Notes under the pieces: generated by a model
What the model saw: only the letters and a program-made list of their open reading frames with translations
Database searches by the model: none
Told to the model about the DNA's origin: nothing
Position numbers and translations under genes: made by a program
DNA from: Siphonobacter sp. BAB-5405
GTDB taxonomy: Bacteria > Bacteroidota > Bacteroidia > Cytophagales > Spirosomataceae
DNA length: 64,000 bases
Reading direction: 5' to 3'
Assembly: GCF_002872335.1 (NCBI RefSeq)
Contig: NZ_NJAG01000013.1
Coordinates: 89,341-153,340, forward strand
In this document: positions 45,693-55,064 of the stretch, in pieces
Numbering within the stretch: position 1 is the stretch's first letter
Layout: every line of letters begins with the position of its first letter

Positions 45693-46964
45693 TTATTCGA
45701 CCACGATTCGTCTGGTTACTACCTCGTTTGCCAGCGTGGCTCGGAGTAGATACAGCCCTTTAGGTAAGCCTTGCTGTAGTTGAAGATCGTCCTGATTGCC
45801 ATTCGCACGCGTAACTTTCGTTGGAATTGGCTCGCCCTGATGGGTGTATAATTCGTAAGATACATTACGAGCGGTTGTCCGTACCGTGAATTGCTGGGCG
45901 TTTAGCAAAGGATTTCCCAGAATCTGAACGTCTAATTCGGCAGACTCGGGTCGCTCAACCGACACGGTACGACATACGTATTCGGTGCCATCTTCGTCCA
46001 TCTGACGTAAGCGGTAATAGCTTTTTCCCGGAAGGGGTTTTTCATCTGTACCCCAATACTCTTTCCGTTCGTCAGTAGTGCCCGAAGCTTCGTATGTTTT
46101 GAGTACCTCGTATTGTTCCGCATCTGTACTCCGCTCTACCACGAAAGAACGGGCATTTTTTTCGGAAGCAGTAGCCCAGTTTAAGCGTACCTGACTAGCG
46201 GAAGCTATAGCCTTGAAGTACAGCAGTTCAACAGGCATTGGCCCCTGGCTACCCAGAATTTTCAGGTTATCTACGGTAAGGGTACCATTGCTATTGTTCC
46301 AGAGAAATTTGAAGTCCGTCGGCGAAACACCGGTACTGAGTTCACTGGCTTCATCGAATTCCAGCGAATTATCAACCCAAATGTCCATTTTATTGGCTGC
46401 CAGACTACCCGTCCGCCCATCCTCATCCGTATAGGTGGTGGCATTCCCCGAAACGTTGAGTACCCAAGTGATGGTTTTAGTACCGGTGTATGGCCCTTTC
46501 GTTACGGAACCGCCGTCCTGTAAATGCAAATTAAAAGCGTTACCTGCGGTAGGGAAATGAAAACCTAAACGGGCAAAAACGCTGGCATTTGCTGGCAGAC
46601 TTCCGTTATCGTTCAAATTACCGAAATACAGGTAATTGTAGGGATTCACCGCTGCAGAGGGTTCCGCAATATCCACCGAAACCGTAAACTGCACGTAAAG
46701 AATGGTTGGATTGGCCGAAAAGAGATCATCGGTCTTAGCAAACCGAACCTGGCCACCAGACGCCTTCGTAAGCGTTAAGGCTTCATTGCTGATACTCGCA
46801 GTTGAAGGCGTATTCCCCAGTATTTCGGTAAACTTGTTTGGACCGCCGCCTTTGTAATCCGCTACATTGGATGAGCTACTAAAATTTTGCTCGAAGTAAG
46901 TAGTGGTTTGTGCATATCCTGAGGATACGCACAAACCCATCAGTAATCCATAGAAACGCTTCAT
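45693..46964 (-). CDS. Secreted protein with T9SS sorting domain
   Basis: 423 aa from the ATG at 46964 (MKRFYGLLMGLCVSSGYAQ, a signal peptide); an ATG eight codons upstream is less likely. The mature N-terminal two-thirds look beta-rich (NKFTEILGNTPSTASISNEA, TKTITWVLNVSGNATTYTDE), resembling a laminin-G/jelly-roll binding domain. An Fn3-like segment (PVELLYFKAIASASQVRLNW) is followed by a type A T9SS domain (VQILGNPLLNAQQFTVRTTA, GLPKGLYLLRATLANEVVTR). No catalytic motif is seen, so it is likely a surface adhesin or binding protein. Confidence 0.85.
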   Translation of the reverse strand: MKRFYGLLMGLCVSSGYAQTTTYFEQNFSSSSNVADYKGGGPNKFTEILGNTPSTASISNEALTLTKASGGQVRFAKTDDLFSANPTILYVQFTVSVDIAEPSAAVNPYNYLYFGNLNDNGSLPANASVFARLGFHFPTAGNAFNLHLQDGGSVTKGPYTGTKTITWVLNVSGNATTYTDEDGRTGSLAANKMDIWVDNSLEFDEASELSTGVSPTDFKFLWNNSNGTLTVDNLKILGSQGPMPVELLYFKAIASASQVRLNWATASEKNARSFVVERSTDAEQYEVLKTYEASGTTDERKEYWGTDEKPLPGKSYYRLRQMDEDGTEYVCRTVSVERPESAELDVQILGNPLLNAQQFTVRTTARNVSYELYTHQGEPIPTKVTRANGNQDDLQLQQGLPKGLYLLRATLANEVVTRRIVVE

Positions 46965-47057
46965 GAGTAAGAGAGGGGTGTTTGTCACCCTAAACTACAT
47001 ACTCAATCAAGAAAATTAACAATACTCAATTATTTACTTATTTAAAGGCACAAATAC

Positions 47058-47897
47058 CTAATTTTTTAATGTTTTAGCTTCGTTCCAAAAGACGTCCATT
47101 TCGGCCAGGGTCATGTCTTTCAGGCTTTTCCCTAACTCTTTGGCTTTCGTTTCAATGTATTGGAAGCGAGTAATGAACTTTTTATTGGTACGCTCCAAAG
47201 CCGTTTCGGGATTGATGTCCACAAAGCGGGCGTAATTAACCAGTGAGAACAACACGTCGCCAAATTCACTTTCGGCCCGTTCCGTATCATGCACGGCTCC
47301 GGCTTTAAACTCCGCCCGGAATTCGTCAATTTCTTCGCGTACCTTGTCCCAAACCTGTTCCCGATCTTCCCAGTCAAAACCCGCTCCACGAGCTTTTTCC
47401 TGAATTCGCATGGATTTCACCAGAGCTGGTAACGAACCAGGTACGCCACCCAATACTGACTTGTTTCCTTCTTTGATTTTTAGCTGTTCCCAGTTCTGCT
47501 TTACCTGTTCTTCGGTATCCGCCTGGGCTTCGCCGTAGATATGCGGGTGCCGATCCACCAGTTTCTTGCACAGGCTGTCCATCACATCCGTAATGTCGAA
47601 ATCGCCCGTTTCGGAAGCAATGCGGGCGTAAAAAACCAGATGCAAGAGTACATCTCCCAGCTCTTTTTTGATTTCATTGAGATCCTTTTCCAGAATTGCA
47701 TCCGAAAGCTCATAGGTCTCTTCAATCGTCAAATGTCGGAGCGAATCCATGGTTTGCTTCCGATCCCAGGGGCAATTTTCGCGAAGCTCATCCATGATCG
47801 TCAATACCCGATCAAAGGCCATCAATTGTTGTTTTCGCCGACTGGGCAGCTCCTCAAATACCCGGGGCTGCTGGGAAGGATGAAGTTCTTTTTGCAT
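47058..47897 (-). CDS. mazG: Nucleoside triphosphate pyrophosphohydrolase MazG
   Basis: 279 aa. Two MazG repeats: residues about 25-130 (CPWDRKQTMDSLRHLTIEET, ELGDVLLHLVFYARIA with metal-binding Glu/Asp) and about 165-270 (EKARGAGFDWEDREQVWDKV, ESEFGDVLFSLVNYARFV). It hydrolyses NTPs to NMP and pyrophosphate and cleans the nucleotide pool. Same strand as pruA upstream, separated by about 110 nt with an inverted repeat. Confidence 0.94.
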   Translation of the reverse strand: MQKELHPSQQPRVFEELPSRRKQQLMAFDRVLTIMDELRENCPWDRKQTMDSLRHLTIEETYELSDAILEKDLNEIKKELGDVLLHLVFYARIASETGDFDITDVMDSLCKKLVDRHPHIYGEAQADTEEQVKQNWEQLKIKEGNKSVLGGVPGSLPALVKSMRIQEKARGAGFDWEDREQVWDKVREEIDEFRAEFKAGAVHDTERAESEFGDVLFSLVNYARFVDINPETALERTNKKFITRFQYIETKAKELGKSLKDMTLAEMDVFWNEAKTLKN

Positions 47898-47923
47898 AAG
47901 AATACCGTTAAATCTAAAAGCAG

Positions 47924-47987
47924 TTAGGGTTTTGAGTGTAGTGTTTTGGAAGGAACCCCAGTCAAAACGCCAAACTCAAAACCCTAA
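47924..47987. repeat. Intergenic inverted repeat TTAGGGTTTTGAGT
   Basis: TTAGGGTTTTGAGT (47924-47937) and its exact complement ACTCAAAACCCTAA (47974-47987) between pruA and mazG; related to the pair at 17113/17259. Confidence 0.6.
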
Positions 47988-48009
47988 ACCTAATTACTCA
48001 TTTATTCAT

Positions 48010-49641
48010 TTATTCCGCTAAAAACGGATAGCGATAATCCGTTGCGGGTACAAATCCTTCTTTAATCGTACGAGCTGATACCCAACGCAACAGGTTTTGC
48101 ATCGAACCCGCCTTATCATTCGTTCCGGAGCCACGAGCACCGCCGAAAGGCTGTTGACCCACCACGGCTCCCGTACATTTATCGTTTACGTAGAAGTTTC
48201 CAGCGGAGTTCACCAACTTACGGCTTGCCAGGTCAATGGCGTAGCGATCCTGCGAGAAGATGGCACCCGTCAAAGCGTACGGCGACGTACGGTCAATCAG
48301 GCTCAGCGTTTCTTCAAACTGCGTAGGTTCGTACAGATAGATCGTCAAGACGGGACCGAAGATTTCCTGTTCCATCGTTTCTGAATGCGGATCCGTCGTC
48401 AGGATCAACGTCGGATCGATAAACCAGCCTTTGGATGAATCGTACGTACCACCCCAAATAATCTCGTTAGCCGGGTTTTGGCGGGCCCGCTCAATGAAGC
48501 CCGTAATTTTCTGGAAAGCCCGTTCATCGATGACGGCATTCACGAAATTCGAGAAATCTTCCGTCGGGCCTACTTTCATGGTTTCCAGCATGGATTTCAT
48601 TTCCGCCCATACGGATTCCCATAGCGTTATGGGAATATAGGCCCGGGAAGCGGCGGAACATTTCTGTCCCTGGAATTCGAAAGCGGCCCGCAACAGGTTC
48701 GCCGCGTATGCTTTTACATCGGCGGATTCGTGGGCAAGCATGAAGTCCTTACCACCCGTTTCGCCCACGATACGCGGATAATACCGATAGCTATCCATGT
48801 GGCTACCAATATTTTTCCAGATCGTTTTGAACACGGCAGTACTACCCGTGAAGTGAATACCCGCAAACTCAGGATGACTGAAGACCAGATCACCAATCAT
48901 CGGGCCATCACCTTGAATAAGGTTAATCACACCATCGGGCAAACCAGCTTCTTTAAGAATTTGCATCAACACATAGGCCGAATACATCTGTGTAGGGGCT
49001 GGTTTCCAGACTACCACGTTACCCATCATGGCCGCCGAAGCCGGTAAGTTTCCGGAGATTGCGGTAAAATTGAAAGGCGTTAATGCGAATACGAAGCCTT
49101 CCAGCGGACGGTACTCCACCTGATTCCAGATGGTAGGATCCGGAGAGATGGGTTGATTTCGGTAAATTTCTGTCGCAAAAGCCACATTAAACCGTAGAAA
49201 ATCCACCCACTCACACGCAGCGTCGATTTCGGCCTGGAAGGCATTCTTCGACTGACCCAGCATGGTAGAGGCATTCAGCAGATACCGGTACTTGGTAGCA
49301 GACAATTCGGCGGCTTTCAGGAAAATCGCCAGACGTTGTTCCCAGGGTAATACCGCCCAGGCATGACGAGCCTGCAAAGCTACTTCAATGGCCTCGGTCA
49401 CGTGTTCCGGACCGCCTTCGTAGAAATAGCCTAATACGTGCTGGTGATCGTGCGGCGGCGTAATGGCTACTTTTTTATCCGTACGAATTTGCTGATTTCC
49501 AATGTATAAAGGGACCTCAATCTCTTTCGAACGTAACTCAGCCAGGGTAGCTTTCAGTTTTTCGCGTTCAGCTGTACCGGGGGCATATCCGTAAATGGGT
49601 TCGTTTTTCGGGATTGGGACGTTATAAATTCCGTTGGACAT
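48010..49641 (-). CDS. pruA: L-glutamate gamma-semialdehyde dehydrogenase
   Basis: 543 aa, the usual size of stand-alone P5C dehydrogenase. Oxidises glutamate semialdehyde to glutamate with NAD in proline degradation. Catalytic Cys is in FQGQKCSAASRAYIP, the general base Glu in RIVGETGGKDFML; IHFTGSTAVFKTIWKNIG binds NAD; C-terminal GQQPFGGARGSGTNDKAGS is typical. No proline dehydrogenase gene is next to it. Confidence 0.95.
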   Translation of the reverse strand: MSNGIYNVPIPKNEPIYGYAPGTAEREKLKATLAELRSKEIEVPLYIGNQQIRTDKKVAITPPHDHQHVLGYFYEGGPEHVTEAIEVALQARHAWAVLPWEQRLAIFLKAAELSATKYRYLLNASTMLGQSKNAFQAEIDAACEWVDFLRFNVAFATEIYRNQPISPDPTIWNQVEYRPLEGFVFALTPFNFTAISGNLPASAAMMGNVVVWKPAPTQMYSAYVLMQILKEAGLPDGVINLIQGDGPMIGDLVFSHPEFAGIHFTGSTAVFKTIWKNIGSHMDSYRYYPRIVGETGGKDFMLAHESADVKAYAANLLRAAFEFQGQKCSAASRAYIPITLWESVWAEMKSMLETMKVGPTEDFSNFVNAVIDERAFQKITGFIERARQNPANEIIWGGTYDSSKGWFIDPTLILTTDPHSETMEQEIFGPVLTIYLYEPTQFEETLSLIDRTSPYALTGAIFSQDRYAIDLASRKLVNSAGNFYVNDKCTGAVVGQQPFGGARGSGTNDKAGSMQNLLRWVSARTIKEGFVPATDYRYPFLAE

Positions 49642-49981
49642 ACTACTATGATGAAGTTTGATTTTAGCAAGCTTAGAAATAGTAATGAATGAACTTTAAA
49701 TCTGTTGTATGCAACACGAAGGCCATTCAAATAATTCAAATAGATTTGCGAAGGTACGGCTTTTCAAGAAATCCCTTTCAGAAGAATTTTTATGAAATCG
49801 TAAAATTTCACGCTTGATAGTCAGGGTACTAAGCCCTCAGGAAATGGTCTTTAGGTATGCAGGCACAGTTTTCTATAGACTTACACCCTATGGTTCAGCC
49901 ATTTTGTCAGCAGTATTGAAGTGGCAGGCTTTTGTATTCATAATAATATTTTAGCTTTAGCCCGAAAAACTTATCACAGCC
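49642..49981. other. Divergent intergenic region, pruA / ECF sigma
   Basis: 340 nt. A/T-rich with no repeat or hairpin that stands out; must hold the promoters of both genes, but no convincing consensus pair was found. Confidence 0.4.
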
Positions 49982-50605
49982 ATGACAGCCGACGAATTTA
50001 TCGCCGTCCGGCAATATACAGAGTCCGAAAAGTACGCCATCTTCGACCGGGAGCTTATGCCGCATATCCAGTCGATGTATAACTTTGCTTTTCGCCTGAC
50101 TCAAGACGAGGACGATGCCAACGATCTGGTTCAGGACACCTATCTGAAGGCGTTCCGGTTCATCAATTCTTTCGAGAAGGGGACCAACGCCAAAGCCTGG
50201 CTGTTTCGGATCTTGAAGAATAGTTTCATCAACGACTACCGCCGTAAGTCGAAAGAACCGAATAAAGTAGACTACCAGGAGGTAGAAACCTACTACGATT
50301 CGGAAGAAATGGCGGGTACTAGTCAGACCACCGATTTGCGGGCCGAAACGGTTCAGGAATTGCTGGGTGATGAAGTCACGAATGCCCTGAATGCCTTGCC
50401 CATTGATTTTCGTACGGTACTGATCCTCTGTGACGTGGAAGGATTTACGTACGAAGAAATGGCCAAAATTCTTGATATCCCCATCGGTACGGTCCGTTCA
50501 CGGCTGCACCGGGCCCGTATGTTGTTGAAGGAAAAGCTCAAAACATATGCGACCCACATGGGTTATGATACGAGTGAGCGTTCGGAAGACGAAGAATCCT
50601 TGTAA
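49982..50605 (+). CDS. ECF-type RNA polymerase sigma factor (second)
   Basis: 207 aa. Region 2 (MYNFAFRLTQDEDDANDLVQDTYLKAFRFI) with the DLVQDTYLKA core-binding motif, WLFRILKNSFINDYRRKSKE DNA contact, and region 4 (LNALPIDFRTVLILCDVEGF, YEEMAKILDIPIGTVRSRLH helix-turn-helix). Cytoplasmic. Followed by a hairpin terminator and then a small Cys/His-rich gene, its likely partner. Confidence 0.93.
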   Translation: MTADEFIAVRQYTESEKYAIFDRELMPHIQSMYNFAFRLTQDEDDANDLVQDTYLKAFRFINSFEKGTNAKAWLFRILKNSFINDYRRKSKEPNKVDYQEVETYYDSEEMAGTSQTTDLRAETVQELLGDEVTNALNALPIDFRTVLILCDVEGFTYEEMAKILDIPIGTVRSRLHRARMLLKEKLKTYATHMGYDTSERSEDEESL

Positions 50606-50642
50606 GACGGAAACTTTTTGGCGGAGAAATCTGCTATAGCAT

Positions 50643-50668
50643 GGACTGCCTCTAGCAGTCCTATTTTT
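50643..50668 (+). terminator. Terminator after the second ECF sigma gene
   Basis: Arms GGACTGC / GCAGTCC, 5-nt loop, then TATTTTT. Confidence 0.75.
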
Positions 50669-50845
50669 CTGTCTGCCAAAAGATTAATCGTTCGTCTTAC
50701 TTTCTTCCAGCGTAACGTACCTTAAAATTTATTTTCGAAAGAATTATCTGTAACTCAGGAACCAAAAGAACCAGGTATTGATTTTGGCCTCAGTTTTCCA
50801 CGTTTAGAGAGGTGCATTGAGCCCCGCTAATTATCTTATTTTATC

Positions 50846-51139
50846 ATGACTCCCATGACACCCGAATCCAGTTCATCTGCCGAAGCAGAGAAGGTGGTTA
50901 AGAAAGAGCACTGCGAGAACCATGCCAATTGCATGAAGCTCATTCAGATGGCTTTGGACGGCGAAGCCAGTCCCGAGGAACTCGAACACGTTCGCCAGAA
51001 TTTGGGCAATTGTCTACCCTGTAACCGCGGTTACAACTTAGAAAAAGCAATTAAGCAAGCCTTACAATTACGCGTTGAGCAAAAAGCAGTACCGCAAAGT
51101 CTGGTTGATTGCATCAAAAGTAAGATCCACGAACTTTAA
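50846..51139 (+). CDS. Small Cys/His-rich putative anti-sigma factor
   Basis: 97 aa. Residues 22-30 (HCENHANC) and 48-59 (H then seven residues, CLPC) hold Cys/His positions that could bind zinc like ZAS anti-sigma factors; the spacing HxxxxxxxCxxC differs from the usual HxxxCxxC. The rest is helical and acidic to neutral. Lying 240 nt after an ECF sigma gene, it probably binds that factor, perhaps with thiol-based sensing. No membrane segment. Confidence 0.7.
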   Translation: MTPMTPESSSSAEAEKVVKKEHCENHANCMKLIQMALDGEASPEELEHVRQNLGNCLPCNRGYNLEKAIKQALQLRVEQKAVPQSLVDCIKSKIHEL

Positions 51140-51296
51140 AACGACCCCTATAGCCTTAAGACTATCCTTCTCATTCCTAAGAAGTTACGTTTTTTATATC
51201 CAATATTGATCCGTCTGATTTATTTTTGAGGCTATATCATGACCTCGGGGCACGCTCCGGGGTTATTCATTAACAGACCTTAACTATTCCATTGGT

Positions 51297-51869
51297 TTGA
51301 ACGGTAAAGCCATTATTTTCTGTGCACCTTCCGGTTCCGGAAAAACGACACTCGTTAAACATTTGCTGGCCTCACAGCCCGATCAGTTCGGTTTCTCTAT
51401 CTCTGCCTGCACGCGGGACAAACGCGGCCGGGCCGAAGAACACGGGAAAGATTACTACTTCCTGAGCATCGACGAGTTTAAACAAAAAATTGACGAAGAC
51501 GCCTTTGCTGAATGGGAAGAAGTATATCCAGGTGGCTACTACGGCACGCTCAAGTCCGAAGTAGAGCGGGTTTGGGCTTCGGGCAAGCACATTTTATTTG
51601 ACGTGGACGTACGCGGGGGTCTCAAGCTGAAGCAGTACTTTGGCGACCGGGCTCTGGCCATTTTCGTGAAAGTGCCTTCCATGGAAGTACTCGAACAACG
51701 CTTACGTTCACGGGGGACCGAAACCGAAGACAGTATTTCCAAACGTCTTTATAAAGTTCGCTTCGAAATGTCCTTCCAGGATCAGTTTGATGTCATTTTG
51801 GTTAATGATGATCTGGAAACGTCAACGAAGGAAACGGAACGACTCGTTTCGGAGTTTACTGCAAAATAG
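51297..51869 (+). CDS. gmk: Guanylate kinase
   Basis: 190 aa from TTG at 51297; no in-frame ATG precedes the conserved N-terminus [20 protein letters not shown]. Phosphorylates GMP to GDP. P-loop at residues 11-17 (PSGSGKT), GMP-binding residues in [40 protein letters not shown], and lid region [17 protein letters not shown]. The TTG start may lower expression. Confidence 0.94.
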   Translation: MNGKAIIFCAPSGSGKTTLVKHLLASQPDQFGFSISACTRDKRGRAEEHGKDYYFLSIDEFKQKIDEDAFAEWEEVYPGGYYGTLKSEVERVWASGKHILFDVDVRGGLKLKQYFGDRALAIFVKVPSMEVLEQRLRSRGTETEDSISKRLYKVRFEMSFQDQFDVILVNDDLETSTKETERLVSEFTAK

Positions 51870-51932
51870 TTATTCGTTATTTGACGGAACTCGAAACAAA
51901 TAACTATCCACCAACAACCAACCACTAAGATC

Positions 51933-52427
51933 ATGCGAATTGCGTTGGAACATATGCCGGATCATGCCCGCCTTTGGGTGTATCAGGCCGATCGCAGCCT
52001 TTCGACGGCTGAACAGGAAGCCATTCAGCAGCAGCTGGAGGCCTCGTTTGAAGAATGGGCCGCCCACGGCCAACCGCTGACAAATGCGGTACAAATCGTG
52101 GAAGGACGCTTTGTATTACTGGCCGTTGATGAAAAAGCTTACGCGGCCAGCGGTTGTTCCATCGACGCTTCTACCCGAATCATTAGCCAGATTGGTCAAC
52201 AGGCGGGTATCAACTTTTTTGATCGCTCGATTGTGTTCCGTACCGAACAGGGTATTGATTCCATAGACGGACTCAAGGGTAAATCAGCCGTGAAAGCGGG
52301 TACCATTCAACCGAATACAATCTTATTTAACAATCAGGTAAAAACGGTCGGCGAGTTCCGTACTCAATGGGAAGTACCCGCGGCAGAAAGCTGGATGAAA
52401 CGGTTTTTTAATTTGGTTGTGAGTTAA
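51933..52427 (+). CDS. Conserved Bacteroidota protein, often mislabelled ABC transporter ATPase
   Basis: 164 aa. Begins MRIALEHMPDHARLWVYQAD and contains VEGRFVLLAVDEKAYAASGC, SIDASTRIISQIGQQAGINF, GTIQPNTILFNNQVKTVGEF and WEVPAAESWMKRFF. I recall a Bacteroidota family with this layout annotated as an ABC transporter ATPase, yet there is no Walker A, signature or Walker B motif. The function is unknown. Same direction as gmk, 63 nt after it. Confidence 0.75.
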   Translation: MRIALEHMPDHARLWVYQADRSLSTAEQEAIQQQLEASFEEWAAHGQPLTNAVQIVEGRFVLLAVDEKAYAASGCSIDASTRIISQIGQQAGINFFDRSIVFRTEQGIDSIDGLKGKSAVKAGTIQPNTILFNNQVKTVGEFRTQWEVPAAESWMKRFFNLVVS

Positions 52428-52447
52428 TGGTTTTTTGTAGATAGTAT

Positions 52448-52486
52448 AAAAAAGGCCCGAACGTTCTGTAACGTTCGGGCCTTTTT
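52448..52486. terminator. Bidirectional terminator
   Basis: Long stem AAAAAGGCCCGAACGTT / AACGTTCGGGCCTTTTT with a 4-nt loop. Confidence 0.95.
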
Positions 52487-52626
52487 CGATGGGTAAAAAC
52501 CGAGTTGATTGATTAGGTTGTATAAGACTATAAGGGTTAAAAGATCAGCCGTCTCAGTGGGACGAAAACGGATCTACTATAGCATAAACAATCATCCCCT
52601 AACAACAAAAAGCAATCAACCAACCC

Positions 52627-53670
52627 CTACTTCTTATAATGCACCCGAGGCAGCTCTCGCAGCCGCTGAGCACTTTGCTCGGGTGTGATGTCGCGTTGGG
52701 GATTGGCCAGCATTTCGTAGCCTACCATGAATTTCTTCACCGTGGCTGAACGCAGCAGCGGGGGCAGGAATACAAAGTGCCAATGCCATTCTTCGTGCAC
52801 GTCGCCGTCGGTTGGGGCCTGATGGATACCCGCCGAGTACGGAAATGATACTTCAAAGAGATTATCGTAGATGATCGTCAGCTCACGGTAGGCTTCCGCC
52901 AAACCGTCGCGTTCGGCACTGGTCATTTCCAGAATGGAAGCCATCGGCCGTTTCGGAATGATCATCGCCTCGTACGGCCATACGGCCCAGAAGGGAATCA
53001 GAGCTACGAAATGCTCATGTTCGAACAGAATCCGTTCTTTCTTTTCCAGTTCCTTCGTCAGGTAATCGCTCAACAGCGTTCGCCCGTGGCGATCGTAATA
53101 TTTTTTCTGGGCGATCTGTTTTTTATACGGCTCATCGGGAATGCTGTACTGAGCCCAGATCTGCCCGTGCGGGTGCGGATTGGAGCAACCCATGACGAAG
53201 CCCTTGTTTTCAAAAATCTGTACGTGATTGATTTTCGGATCCGTACCCAGTCCTTCGTACTCCTGACACCAGGCATCCACTACGCGACGAATGTCTTTGG
53301 CTTCCATTTCGGGAATGGTCAGATCGTGCCGGGGCGAGAAACAGATTACTTTGCAAATACCCGATTCGCTTTCCGCCTGAAACAGTTCGCCATCGGAAAC
53401 CTGTCCGGCGGGTGTATCGTGAATCAACGCTGAAAAGTCGTTCGTAAAGACATATACGTTTTCGTAGTCCGGATTCTTTTCTCCGTTGGAACGCGTATTG
53501 GTCGGACACAAATAGCAGGTCGGATCGTACGAGGGCCGTTTGTCTTCCGTCGACTTTTCCACCTGTCCCTGCCAGGGACGTTTGGTACGGTGCGGTGACA
53601 CCAGCACCCAACTATCCGTCAGTGGATTGTAGCGGCGGTGCGGATGTTCGTCAAATTGAAATTCACTCAT
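52627..53670 (-). CDS. galT: UDP-glucose--hexose-1-phosphate uridylyltransferase
   Basis: 347 aa. Second step of the Leloir galactose pathway. Catalytic His motif [15 protein letters not shown], zinc Cys pair in [18 protein letters not shown], and [15 protein letters not shown] near the C-terminus. It follows galK by 42 nt on the minus strand. Confidence 0.96.
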   Translation of the reverse strand: MSEFQFDEHPHRRYNPLTDSWVLVSPHRTKRPWQGQVEKSTEDKRPSYDPTCYLCPTNTRSNGEKNPDYENVYVFTNDFSALIHDTPAGQVSDGELFQAESESGICKVICFSPRHDLTIPEMEAKDIRRVVDAWCQEYEGLGTDPKINHVQIFENKGFVMGCSNPHPHGQIWAQYSIPDEPYKKQIAQKKYYDRHGRTLLSDYLTKELEKKERILFEHEHFVALIPFWAVWPYEAMIIPKRPMASILEMTSAERDGLAEAYRELTIIYDNLFEVSFPYSAGIHQAPTDGDVHEEWHWHFVFLPPLLRSATVKKFMVGYEMLANPQRDITPEQSAQRLRELPRVHYKK

Positions 53671-53712
53671 AAGTCGTGTTGCGTTTCAGGTGTTCGGTTT
53701 GGCGTTGTACGT

Positions 53713-54897
53713 TTAAACCCGTTCGTTCGATGATTCCAGGCGAGAAGTGCCTTTTTTGATAACGACTTTGTGGGTTACTAAATCCAGATTCAGCGATTCC
53801 TTATACGCTCTCGTCATGGTTTCAATGAAGGCATCCGCCGCTCCTTTTTCAATCAGATTGATGGTACAGCCGCCGAAGCCGCCCCCCATCATGCGGGCTC
53901 CCAGTACCGCTGGGTTCAGGCGAGCCTGATCCACCAGAAAGTCGAGTTCTTCACAACTCACTTCGTAGTCGTGTTGCAGGCCTTCGTGCGTTTGATACAT
54001 CTTTTTTCCAAAGGCTTCCAGATCGTCTTTCTGCAAATCCTTACAGGCTTCCACAACGCGGTTGATTTCCTCCACAATGTATTTACAACGTTTATAAGTA
54101 ACCGGATCAAACTCAGCCTGGTGTTCCTGCAGGAACTCGATACTCACATCCCGCAGGCTCTGTATACTGGGTTTATGAGCCTGTAGAATAGCCACACCTC
54201 GTTCGCATTCGGCTCGCCGGGTGTTGTATTCGGAGGTTCCCAGGGAATGTTTTACGCCCGTATCGCACAGCACCAGTACGTGCTGCTCCTGCGTAAAGGG
54301 AAAGTATTCGTATTCCAGCGAACGGCAGTCCAGACGAATGACGGCGTCCGTATCCCCCATCAGTGAAGCAAACATATCCATGATGCCGCAGTTGAGGCCC
54401 ACAAACTGGTTCTCAGCCCGCTGGCAAAGTTGCACCAGGGCCATTTTGGGAATGCCCAGCTGATACAGTTCATTGATGGCAAAGGCCAGCCCCGCTTCCA
54501 GAGCCGCTGAAGAAGAGACGCCCGCTCCTACCGGAATATTTCCCCCAAAAACCAGATCAAAGCCGTGAAATTCGTAACCCAGTTTCTGAATCTGATCGAT
54601 GACTCCCTTGAGGTAATAGGTCCACTTTTCTTCCGTCTTCTCCAGCTGATCCGTTGCAAACGTTTCTTCGCGGTTTAGGTTATACGCAATCGTGCGGCAT
54701 ACCTTATCCGTGCGGGGACTAATGGCGAAAAACATTTCGCGATCAATCGCCGCAGGTAGTACAAAGCCCATATTGTAGTCCGTGTGCTCCCCAATGAGGT
54801 TGATTCGGCCCGGCGAGCGAACCAACAAGGCTGGCTCGGCTCCGAACGAAGCACGGAAGGTTTCTATAATGGCAGTAACAAGAGGATCCATAATCAT
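53713..54897 (-). CDS. galK: Galactokinase
   Basis: 394 aa. Phosphorylates galactose at C1. GHMP kinase blocks: SPGRINLIGEHTDYNMGFVL, the ATP loop PVGAGVSSSAALEAGLA, NCGIMDMFASLMG and the C-terminal MMGGGFGGCTINL. Start either M1 at 54897 or M3 at 54891. First gene of galKT, divergent from a LacI-type regulator. galM and a sugar transporter are not in this cluster. Confidence 0.96.
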   Translation of the reverse strand: MIMDPLVTAIIETFRASFGAEPALLVRSPGRINLIGEHTDYNMGFVLPAAIDREMFFAISPRTDKVCRTIAYNLNREETFATDQLEKTEEKWTYYLKGVIDQIQKLGYEFHGFDLVFGGNIPVGAGVSSSAALEAGLAFAINELYQLGIPKMALVQLCQRAENQFVGLNCGIMDMFASLMGDTDAVIRLDCRSLEYEYFPFTQEQHVLVLCDTGVKHSLGTSEYNTRRAECERGVAILQAHKPSIQSLRDVSIEFLQEHQAEFDPVTYKRCKYIVEEINRVVEACKDLQKDDLEAFGKKMYQTHEGLQHDYEVSCEELDFLVDQARLNPAVLGARMMGGGFGGCTINLIEKGAADAFIETMTRAYKESLNLDLVTHKVVIKKGTSRLESSNERV

Positions 54898-55064
54898 TGA
54901 GGTAATGCGTCGTATTAAGATTTTGTATTCAAAAGAACACGTATTTTGTGAGATTCATTGGCGATCGTCCGTATTACATTCGTACGCAAGACGTAGAAAC
55001 CAATAGATCAGGGATTGCAAAGCATTGCACAAGTACACGACTGAAGTAGATTTAACAGGGGATC

